64,000 nucleotides of DNA from Paulownia fortunei (lineage: Eukaryota; Streptophyta; Magnoliopsida; Lamiales; Paulowniaceae). Every line of letters starts with the position of its first letter. The stretch's first letter is position 1. Below are positions 54,185-64,000 of the stretch, piece after piece. The translations under genes were made by a program, and so were the position numbers. The notes under the pieces are model-generated. The model was not told the origin of the DNA. It made no database searches and saw nothing but the letters and a program-made list of their open reading frames with translations. The DNA lies in NCBI GenBank assembly GCA_019321725.1, contig CM033118.1, positions 9,760,071 to 9,824,070 on the forward strand, in the 5' to 3' direction.

Positions 54185-56074
54185 TATTCATGAAATAATT
54201 TGCAAATTGCAAGTGCACAGTGTCATGTTTTAATACAACGGTCAGTTGAGTTGAGTATCCACAGAGATTTTAATAAAAAATTACCTCAAGTACTATAGTT
54301 CAAATAGTTCCAATTTTATCTAAAAATCGAGTGATGATCGTTAAACAAAGTAAGATAAAAAAATTCAAAGACAAGAGTGGGGTTCTTGTAAGTAATATAA
54401 CAAGCACCTTATTAATAAGATATTCTAGATTAATGACTCACCTAATTTTCACCTATGTTTTTCCTTCCAAAATTTACTAATTCAAGTTAACAACACATAT
54501 AAATTAAGAATTCCTAAACTCATCAATTTCTCTCTCGAGTGTCGAATTGACTATGAGTTTCAACATGAATTTTGATATCTCTATAAAAATTTAAGAATAA
54601 AATTTTACAAAAGTATAATGAATTCTTCTTTAAAACTTCAAAGGTTTTATAAACTTCTCAACTCTATGATTCCTAGGTTGTGTTATCCTTATGGTCATGT
54701 ATAATTTTTCCTCTCTCGAGTATTGAATCACATATATCAAATAATCTTAATAAATAGCCAAATAATCAAGATGCAATACTAAGCAGGATAATATAGACAA
54801 AATGAATAACTTGAACTAATATTGTTTGGAATTCAAAACATATGATCAAATAAGGTTACATCACCCTCTAAAAGGAAAATTTTAGTTCATAATGGATAAA
54901 TACAACTTTAAGAAATACATAAGAAAAGAGCATGAAAATTGTTCACTAATTTGTGAAGTGGAAGGAATGGTTGAAACTCTCATTGTCTCCAATACTGGCC
55001 CTTGTCTCCAAGCCTCCCCTATTTTGGTTCCAGAAAAATGAATGGATCTTGTCTTCAAGCACTTAATGGCCTTTTTTGGTTCCAAGAACCAATTCCCCCA
55101 CCATTTGGTTGATGCTAATCTTTATTTTTAAACTTCTCAAAATGATTCTTTCCTCAAGAGTCTTTCAAAATAACCCTGAAATCTTTCCACTTTTCTTATT
55201 TTTTCTTAAAAAGAAACATAAAATCTTTCCCATTTTCATGGCTTCTCCCCTTTTTTCTCTCCACCAATTTAGTGTATCCCACTAGATCATCACATGAGTA
55301 ATGATGTATAGGTGTATCTAATATGTATATCTCATAAAAATGCCAAAATTTGTGATCCATTGCCACTTGTCGCTAAGAAAAATGCATCAACGTCTTTTTT
55401 GTTGGAAGGGCAGTACCTCGGTATGGAATAACAGTGCCTAGGTGTCGTGTATTCTATCCTGGTAGCCTCAGATGTCGCCTAGGCACTCTGTTTTGTCACC
55501 TGGGCATCAGATGTATCCTCCTTCACTTTAGTACTTTGAGATTATTTAGCCCCTTTCAACTGGTTGTTGACCCCTTGATAAGATGTAATAGTTTTTGATG
55601 TCTTCTAATGAATTGTAGATCTATGTCTTGAATTTCTACAAGCACTTGAATCAACTAAATATGACACCTGTGGAGAGAGTTATACTTGAAATACCAAGAT
55701 ATGTCGTACTAGAAAATTTCAGCCCAGTGCTGATTTTTTAACTCAGTTTTTCTCATTGAGATCGATAGAATTGGATTTTGCGGTAATATAAAAGTTGTAT
55801 ATATATCTCTTGGTTTTCCAATAGATCAAGAATCAAGTCAAAATAATATTTTAGCAAAGAGTTATGGTTGAAATAAGAAAATTGCCATCAGTCGCACCAC
55901 AATTCGGATTTTTCAACATTTCAACCAAGTTTTTGGTTTCTTTCTGTTTTCTTCTCCTTTTATCATTATCTACAAGATTCCAAACTAAATAAATAAAAAG
56001 TAACAAAAACACTTGAAAACAAGCCAAATATTAATCAAAAGGCATTGAATTGTTGGTATAAAATTGACTTAACA
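54185..56074 (-). repeat. Gypsy-3 LTR (1890 bp)
   Basis: It starts TATTCATGAAAT and ends ACTTAACA. It is longer than the Gypsy-1 5' LTR, with an extra internal stretch including a CCTAGG-rich part at 55430-55500. A PBS lies at its left and a polypurine tract at its right. Confidence 0.75.
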
Positions 56075-56310
56075 AATACCCCAAACTTACCTTTTGCTCG
56101 TCCTCGAGGAATACTCAAAAGCAAACAATCATTGCCTCAATCTTTATTGCGCATGCATCGAAAGGTTAGTTACAAAGCCAGTCGAATGACACTATAAAAC
56201 TTGTGCTCATCAATCTAGTCATGAATTCAAAACGTATGTGTGTGACTGTCAAGCCCAAGTTTTATGCACGCATTTTAGGTATGAATTTCATGATAAAAAA
56301 TTCTCATGAT
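56075..56310 (-). other. Polypurine tract and 3' non-coding of another Gypsy unit
   Basis: 'ataccccaaactta' at 56076-56089 is the reverse complement of a GTTTGGGG polypurine tract. It belongs to an element lying to the right (upstream on the minus strand) that is cut by the gap. Confidence 0.55.
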
Positions 56311-56410
56311 NNNNNNNNNNNNNNNNNNNNNNNNNNNNNNNNNNNNNNNNNNNNNNNNNNNNNNNNNNNNNNNNNNNNNNNNNNNNNNNNNNNNNNNNNN
56401 NNNNNNNNNN
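56311..56410. other. Assembly gap (100 N)
   Basis: Exactly 100 Ns, a conventional placeholder for a gap of unknown size. The apparent reading frames crossing it are meaningless. Confidence 0.98.
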
Positions 56411-59400
56411 TGGCAAGTCGAGACATTGGAAGAGGAACTACAAGGAGTACCTTGCGAGTCTCGAGACAGTTTTTTAGTACGTTCTTGTTGAAGTTAACCT
56501 TTCAGTTAACGATGTTTCTTGATTATTAGATACCGATTGTGGTGCTCATTTATAAATGATTTATAGGTGATGACAAGAAGCAAGAAGTTGAGAAAAGGAG
56601 AGCGGATCCTAAAGCTTGAAAATAGAGTGAAGGTTGTTGCATTAGAGTTAGTGTTAGGAGATGGTAGTAGGATAGTTTGATAATCTTATCTCCAGAACTA
56701 ATAAAGAACATTATCTTTATTCCTGTTTTGGATAAAAAGGGTTATTATTTTTCAACAAAGGATAGAAATTATTCCATTTACTTTGGTTCTTCTTTAGTTT
56801 ATGTTGGAACCTTGACAAATGATTTATATATTGTCCAACCTAAAAATACCATCTTGCATGTTCAACAAAGTAATAAATGTAAATTAGATGATCATAGTTC
56901 CATATACCTATGGCATGATAGACTGGTTCATATCTCTAAGAAAAGAATTGACAAGTTAGTTAACTTACTTGACCTTATAGACTTGTAAGAGATGTCAACT
57001 TGTAAATCTTGCCTAAAAGGAAAGATGACCAAATCACCATTTGTTGGACAAATGGAGCGTGTTGCAAATACTTTAGATTTGATCTATACAGATGTACATA
57101 GGCCACTAAGTGTTAGTAGTCCTAGGAAACTACCACTATTCCATTACCATTACCGATGATTACTCTACGTATGGATATGTGTATTTTCTTAGAAGTCTGA
57201 AACCTTTGAAAGGTTCAAAGACTTTAGGCATGATATGAAGAAACAAACTGGGTGAAGTATTAAGGCTATTTGATGTAATCAAGGAGACGATTACTTAGGC
57301 TTAGAGTTTCTTGATTATCTAAGAGAGAATGAGATTCTCGTACAGTGGATTCTTCTTGCAACTCCACAACTAAATGGGGTTGCTGAGCATAGGAACTGAA
57401 CTTTGTTGGATATGGTTCGATCCATGATGAGTTTTACTGGTATTCCTCTTTCATTCTACGGCTATGCTCTGGAAACGATGGCATTTCTATTAAACAAAGT
57501 TCCTTGTAAGTTGGTGCCTAAAACACCATATAAAATATGGTGTAGCAAGACCCCTTCTTACTAATACCTTAGGGTATGGGGTTGCCCTGCTTACTGAAGC
57601 AGCTAATGGGAGATAACTTGGGTTCTAGGTCCACCTTATGCATGTTTGTAGGGTATCTAAAGGAATCCATTTGATATAATTTCTATGACCATGGAACTTG
57701 AAGAGATTCAAGAACCACAAAGTGTCCCACAAGAGGTAGTAGAGCAAATGGCACCATCAACTAACACCTCTATAGCCTCCTAGGAGATCTGAAAGTATCT
57801 TAAGGCCACCTAAGAGGTATGGTCTTTTGTTTTAAAACAAAACAAAAAAGAAGCATTCTTTGGATAGTCATCTAAGGAATTATAGAGAAGCGATGTTTGA
57901 CATCGATTGTGGAATATGGAAAGAGGCTATGCATACCAAAATGGATTCCATGTACTCCATAAGATATGAACTTTGATGGATCCACCACAGGGTATTGTAC
58001 TATTGGCTACAAATAAATCTATAAGTGGAAGCTTGGAGTAGATGGAGAGATATTAACTTATAAGGCACAACTGGTTGTAAATGGTTAAACTCAAAGACAA
58101 GGAGTTAACTATGAAGAAACTTTTTCACTAGTGGTGATGCTGAAATTCATTTGGATATTGCTTGTGATATCAACGTATTATGATTATGAGATATGAAAAA
58201 TGGATGTGAAGGCCGCCTTCCTCAATGGGAATATTGAGGAAGAGATCTATATAAGGCAAACAGAGGGCTTCATATATACTAAGAGTGAGTAAAATATTTG
58301 CAATCTTCAGAGATTCATTTATGGACTCAAATAAGCTTCTCGAAGCTGGGACCTCTGATTCGACGAGGTAATCAAATTTTTTTGTTTCATAGAAAATCCA
58401 GATGAACCCTGTATGTATAAGAATGTTAATAGGAGTAGGGTGACATTTGTTGTCCTTTACATTGATGATATCCTACTCATTGAAAATGATGTAAGGATGT
58501 TGCAGTTAATGAAGGTTTGGTTGTCTACTCAATTCCCTTGAAGGATTTGGAAGAAACATCCTACATTTTGGGGATTAGGATCTATTGAGATAGATCTAAG
58601 AGGATGATTAGACTATCGCAATCAATGTACATAGATAACGTGCGAAAGAGGTTTAGCAAGGAAGAGTCCAAGAGAGAATTCTTACCCGTGAGTTATGAGG
58701 TTTCTCTTTCGAAGTCAATGTCCCTAAAGTCACTAAAGAAAAGAGAGAATGACTCGCATATCATATGCATCTATTATTAGAAGCATTATGTATGCTATGC
58801 TATATACACAGCTTGATATAACGTATGGTTTGAGTGTTACGAGTAAATATCAGTCTAATTTAGGTAAGAGGCAAATAAAAGTCATAAAGACGATCCTCAA
58901 GTACTTACGAAGGACTAAGGATGTCTTCTTGATTTACAACAATGGACAATTGAACCTAGAAGGCTTTATAGATTCTAGCTTTCAGTTTGATGTAGACGAT
59001 TCGAAGTCTGTGTTAGGGTTTGTATTCATGCTAAATAGTGGGGCGGTCAGTAGAAGAGTTTCAAGTAGAAGATGAATGCAGATTCTACTATTGACGCTAA
59101 ATACATCGCTGCATATGATGCAACAAAAGAAAGTGTTTGGATGAGGAAATTCATTCAAAAGTTGGGTATAGTTCCTTTCATTGTTGATCCGATTACGGTC
59201 TACTGTGATAACAACGAGGTTGTTGCACAAGCAAAGAAGCTAAGATCTAATCACATTATAAGGCAATACTATTTGATTCGAGAGATCATTGGTAGAGATG
59301 GCGTTTGAGTGGAGCGAGTGTCCTTGGTAGCAACTGTAGCAAAACTACTAACAAAGCCCTTAGTTCAGAGAGTATTTGAAGGAGATGGTAAGAAGATGGG

Positions 59401-59425
59401 TCTTAGATTATAAGTGCATATTTTG
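56411..59425 (+). mobile_element. Copia-C, second copy (from the zinc knuckle onward)
   Basis: Same content as 31026-34040: protease D-T-D, GAG-pre-integrase frame 56677-56988, integrase with Asp to Asn, RT with Y-I-D-D at 58458-58469, and RNase H frames 58749-59075 and 59072-59308. The 5' part before the knuckle is not present because of the gap. Confidence 0.85.
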
Positions 59426-61233
59426 ATATATTTTTGTATCAAATCCTTTATATTTTCCTTGCTTTATTCTTGTTAATATTGAGTTTAGATTATATTTTAT
59501 GTTAGAGAATCAATGAACAAAAAAAAAATAAAAATAAAAAAGAGCCAAAATAAAACCAAAGAAATCAACATGGTTCGGTAAGCAAGTTGGGAGATAATTT
59601 TTTTTGGGATCAAAGAAACATCACAATTAGAAGAAAAGGGCCATTTTGCCTAAGTTTATTATGTGTAGATCAAAATATATGCAAAATATCACTTGAACTT
59701 TGCAAGTGATTATTGGACTTGTATTAAATTCAAAATCAAAATATTTCCAGACTTGAAATTTTTTTATATTTTGGGCATAACGCCATGGTCAAAAGCCCTA
59801 TGGACCTGAATCTTACAGTATTTGAAATTCGAGAAATATAACTACAACTTTGTTGTTGGAAGCTCAACCCAATTCAACCTTGATAATAACAGAAAATTCT
59901 TCTAAGTGTTTACATTGGAAGAAATCTATCTATGCAAACATATCTCCTTAAATCAAGAATAACTTTCTCTCTCATGATTGGAATCTAGTTATTCAAGTTG
60001 GAAAATGAAGATAATAATCTATAATTTTCATATTGACCACTTTTTCAAAATCAACTGATTTCATTGAGAAAAATGTGACAAAATTTGGATTCAAGAAGAA
60101 TATGTAAATTTAGAGCATACTTGAAGTGAATTTGGAGTGCATTTGGAGATGCTATTTTAGGCACTTTTCTTCTATAAATAGAACCTCTTGGATGTCATTC
60201 AAGACACACAAAAAACTTTAGAGGGGGAGGAGGAAGAGAGTCTTATTGTTGTCTTTCTTTAGCCTAAGTTTTTTAATAGTAATAGAAATGTATTCTCTAG
60301 TTTCTCTTCTATTTTGTCTTTTCTACTTTCATTATGTCTTTCTAAATTTCATTTGACCGAGGAAAAAGAGTGAACCTTTTGATGGATGAAGATGAACGGT
60401 TATAAAGGTACATAATGTACAAGTGTGTATTATTATTTTAATTTTTAATTAAAACCCTCATTGTTTAATGACGATCCTTAATTTATGTGTAATGCCCAAT
60501 TATATCCTACATAGCCAATAATAAACATCTTGCATGAATATGCATCTAATCAATACGCATTATTGGATTATAACATACAAATCACATGATTGTACAAACA
60601 TGAATAATTGTTACTATATGCTCCACTTATGCTTTAACATGTACTAGTACATGAAATATCATATCAAACTTTTATTTTTTGATTAACATATTCCTTAAGT
60701 AACTTTTTGCAGTGAAAAGTTCGGTATCTCGATTAAAGAAAATTGATGTGTTGAATGGCCATGAAATGAATTGTTTGTGTTGCTCCATACTTGCTGCATT
60801 GTAAAGTGATTACTTACCTAAATATTTTCTTGAAATATGTTACATTTGGCTAATAACTAAAAGTATACAAAATAGTGCAATTTGATTGGTAGGTTGGCTA
60901 GATTGTGTGAAATCATTCTAAACCACATTACATTTGATTATAACACCAAAGCATCAATTTTTGTCATCTTCTTAGCCCATAAATGTGACTCTTTGCATGA
61001 GAGGACACCAAGCATGAGTCAACCTATCATAACCCTCCATTTATCTCTATTTAAAATGTCAAAGAAGTTATTTTAGCTATATTTTCTTGTGGAAACTCCT
61101 CAAAAACGACCAGCCATTCTTCTCCAAGTTTCTTCCAAATTTCTACACTCTCATACTCACAAAAATTGAATTCAATCCATAGGAATTCATAGAACACAAA
61201 CTAGAACAAGTTTCTACCCTTTTAAACTTGGGA
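59426..61233. other. Second copy of the unclassified segment
   Basis: Identical to 34041-35848, including TATAAATAG at 60173-60181. No gene supported. Confidence 0.6.
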
Positions 61234-62279
61234 GAGGTTTAAGGATTTTCTAAGAAGGTGTTCTCAAAATGGTTATGAGGATTGGCAGCAGGTATAATAC
61301 TTTTACAATGGTTTGAACAGGCAAACTCAAATCATAATAGATGCTGCCGCAGGTGGGACTTTAATGTCTAAGACTACAGAAAAAACCCATATTTCGCTTG
61401 AGAAGATAGCTACTAATAGCTAACAATGGCCTTTTGAGAGGTCTTCCATCAAAAAGTTTGCCGGTGTTCTTGAGGTAGATACATTTACACAATTAGTTAC
61501 ATAAATTTCTGTTATTTCTAACCAATTTGCAGCTTGGACTTCTAATAGAGTTTCTCAAGGAATAGATTCCTTGGCATCCACTAACACTTCTTTGATGGAA
61601 ACCAAAGGTAATGAGTAGGTAAACTTTGTCAATAATCGTAATTTCAATTTCAGAGGAAATTAATTACCTATTCACCACCATTCGATGCTTAGAATTCATG
61701 AGAATTTTGCCTACGCCAATAATCAAAATGTGCTTCAACCTCCACCGGGTTACAACAATCCACCAAATCCCAATCCCCACGTAGGTGAAAAAAGGCATCA
61801 TTAAAGGATTTGCTAAGCACTTTCATTAGCGAGATAAGAGCTAGATTGAATAAGGATGAAGCAAAGATAGACAATATTGAGACTCATTTGGGGCAGCTAG
61901 GAGCTTCAATGAAATCAATGGAGACTCAAATTGGACAGCTTGCTAATAAAATTATTGCTAAAAAATATAAAGGAAATTTTCCAAGTGATATGAAAACCAA
62001 TCGAAGGGAGCAATGCAAAGCTATCCAACTTCAAAGTAGAACTAAAATCAAGGGGCCATAAATGAAAAGTTCACAAGTTGATGAGCTAATGGCAAGCACT
62101 TCAAGTGAAATTCCTATGGAGGAACACCCAAAGGAAAAAGAAAAGCAATCAAATGAACAAACAGGGGTTGAGAAGGTAAAATCTACTCCTAACTTACTTC
62201 TCCTAAATTTAATGTTCCCATTCCTTTTCCACAAAATTTCAATAAAAAAAGATTGATTCTCAATTTGCAAAATTTTTGG

Positions 62280-62695
62280 AAATTTTTAAGAAAATTCATA
62301 TTAATATTTTTTTTGCAGATGGTCTTGAGCAAATGCCCAACCACGCAAAATTTATGAATGATGTGATATCAAGAAAAAGGCAATTGGTGGAGTTTGAAAC
62401 TATGAAACTCAAAAGAGTGTAGTGCCATTTTACAAAAAAATCTTCCTCAAAAATTGAAGGATCCAAGGAGTTTTACTATTCCTTTGAAAATTTTTAAGAA
62501 AATTTATATTAATATTTCTTTTGCAGATGGTCTTGAGCAAATACCCAACCACGCCAAATCCATGAATGATGTGATATCAAGAAAAAGGCAATTGGTGGAG
62601 TTTGAAACTGTGAAACTCAAAAGAATGTAGTGCTATTTTACAAAAAAAACTTCCTCAAAAATTGAAGGATCCAAGGAGTTTTACTATTCATTGTA
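62280..62695 (+). repeat. 208-bp tandem duplication, second copy
   Basis: Same two-unit structure as 36895-37310, with the same inter-unit differences. Confidence 0.85.
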
Positions 62696-63104
62696 CCATA
62701 GGAGGATCTTTTTTGATAAAGCATTATGTGATCTTGGAGCAAGCTTTAATTTGATGCCATTTTCTATTTTTAGGAAATTAGGAATTGGAGAAGTCAAGCC
62801 ATCCACTATCATCTTGCAATTAGCAGATAGGTCTCTTGCTTGTCCAAGAGGAGTTGTTGAAGATGTATTGGTAAAAGTGAATAAATTCATATTTTCTGCA
62901 GATTTTGTGGTGTTAGATATGGAGGAAGGCCAAGAAATTCCTTTAATTATTGGTCGGCCATTCCTTACTACCGGGCGTGCTTTGAGTAATGTGCAATGTG
63001 GTAAATTAACTATAAGAGTTCATAAGGATGAAGTGTTGTTTAATATTTATTGTGCATTGAAGTTCAAGAGGAACCACATACTTGTAATAGGATTGAAATG
63101 TTAG
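62691..63104 (+). pseudogene. Gypsy-2 protease, second copy
   Basis: The 137-codon frame is identical to 37306-37719, including A-L-C-D-L-G-A-S and I-G-R-P-F. Confidence 0.8.
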
Positions 63105-63715
63105 AAACTTGCTTGCATGATCATTTTTTTCAAACAAATCCCTATCGAACCTTTAGAGCAATGCATTGTTCGTTCTATAATGCAAGGTAATCACCATGAT
63201 ATTGATAATGATAATTTAATACATTACTTGTTCTTTCTCGAATCAGGAGAGGTGGAGTTGAAGAAGGATAAATGCAAGGAAGCAATAGGGGATACCACAA
63301 TCAAGGAAAAAATAATATCACTAGAGTTAAAGCACTTCCCGAGCATTTGCGGTATGAATTTCTAGGTGCTAACAACATATATTCGGTAATTATTTCAGCA
63401 TCCCTATCTCCTTTAGAGGTTGAGAAATTACTTCATATTTTAAGAGAGCATAAATCTACTATTGGTTCGTCAATTTCTGATTTAGAATGTATTAGTCCTT
63501 CAATTGTTATGCATAAAATCTTAATAGAAGAATCTTACAAATCAGATGATGCTGAACAAAATTACACCACCACTGAAAAAAGTTGTTAGCTCTTGTTTTT
63601 GCATTTAATAAATTTTGTGCATATCTTGTAGGTATTAAGGTGATAGTGTATACTAATCATACTGCTATTAGTACCTTTTTGCCAAAAAGGATGTAAAACC
63701 AAAATATTTTCTTTC

Positions 63716-64000
63716 TAAAAGCCATGTCTCAAATCATATCGTGCATGCAAGAACTTCCACTATACTCATATGCCGTGCATGTATATGTAAATGCTCATGA
63801 ATGGTATATTCAATATGAAATGCAAGTCATCTTCCTCTCAACATGTTTCAAGAATCATAATACTTTCAGTCAAATTTAATATCATCAACACATTAGGTAT
63901 AAATGCTTCAAAACATACTATGTGCATGCATTATAGTTGCAAATGGATCTTTACTTACCTTTCACTTGGTTGGTGGCTTAATATAGATTTGTTTATTGTT
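63716..64000. other. Unassigned end of window
   Basis: Identical to 38331-38615. No gene supported. Confidence 0.6.

Larger units (their letters stand above)
52002..56310 (-). mobile_element. Gypsy-3: Athila-like remnant with LTR
   Basis: Plus-strand order: 3' non-coding (52002-53070), protease scrap (53340-53480), gag linker (53640-53900), a small gag piece (53930-54015), leader, PBS (54161-54178), LTR (54185-56074), then polypurine tract and further 3' non-coding (56075-56310) up to the gap. Integrase, RT and most of gag are missing. Similarity to Gypsy-1 is visible throughout. Confidence 0.75.
61234..63715 (+). mobile_element. Gypsy-2, second copy
   Basis: Repeats 35849-38330: gag tail, linker frame 61810-62061, protease 62691-63104, pol N-terminus 63117-63589, and the same RT deletion followed by RNase H at about 63580-63715. 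Confidence 0.85.
56411..64000 (+). repeat. Exact duplicate of 31026-38615 (7590 bp)
   Basis: Every landmark recurs at +25,385, including all reading frames, stops and homopolymer runs I compared, with no insertion or deletion. The copy begins at the first base after the Ns, in the middle of a Copia-C zinc knuckle, and runs to the window end. Confidence 0.95.

Noticed and set aside
56203..56529. Reading frame that runs through the 100 Ns
   Set aside because: The middle is undefined sequence and the two sides come from different contigs, so no protein can be inferred.
1..64000. tRNA, rRNA or conserved host genes
   Set aside because: I saw no cloverleaf-capable segment with A and B box sequences, no rRNA signature and no recognisable host protein. 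The only tRNA-related sequences are the retrotransposon primer binding sites.

Overview
This is an AT-rich plant nuclear window made almost entirely of old, nested, decayed transposable elements. The plant assignment rests on three things: Copia elements primed by tRNA-iMet, Athila-like Gypsy elements primed by a tRNA-Asp-type site, and an L1-type LINE plus a CACTA-like DNA transposon. I see no intact host gene, rRNA, tRNA or CRISPR array. All product and family calls come from reading motifs by eye; no database search was run.

Layout. 1-664: unassigned, with a TA/CA microsatellite. 665-6302: Copia-A (minus strand), with decayed pol, PBS and a 5' LTR. 6306-21735: Copia-B (minus strand), split by Gypsy-1 (8726-17508, minus strand). 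The Gypsy-1 insertion is shown by an AATAG target-site duplication, and the broken Copia RNase H reads across once Gypsy-1 is removed. 21740-24810: an L1-type LINE (plus strand). About 24950-25260: a second LINE tail. 25350-25608: a Copia LTR scrap. 25609-30203: a CACTA-like element that encloses a putative five-exon gene (25880-29388, 137 codons) whose junctions are all phase 1. 30194-34040: Copia-C (plus). 34041-35848: unclassified. 35849-38330: Gypsy-2 (plus), lacking the RT core. 38644-40491: a possible solo LTR. 40755-45040: Copia-D remnant (plus), ending in a tandem array of gag zinc-knuckle/protease modules. That array continues inverted at 45041-46155 and abuts Copia-E (46156-52001, minus), whose 5' LTR and PBS are clear. 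52002-56310: Gypsy-3 (minus), whose LTR has a PBS on one side and a polypurine tract on the other. 56311-56410: 100 Ns.

From 56411 to the window end the sequence repeats 31026-38615 at a constant offset of 25,385 bp, with no indel and no difference where I compared. The repeat begins exactly at the gap edge, so an assembly duplication is the leading explanation, ahead of a very recent tandem duplication.

No element looks autonomous. Coding domains carry stops and frameshifts, and several catalytic residues are changed: YVDN in the Copia-B RT, Glu to Gly in the Gypsy-1 integrase, Asp to Asn in two Copia integrases, and YAYD in the LINE RT. The most interesting items are the gene model inside the CACTA-like element, the amplified and inverted zinc-knuckle/protease array, and the gap-anchored duplication.
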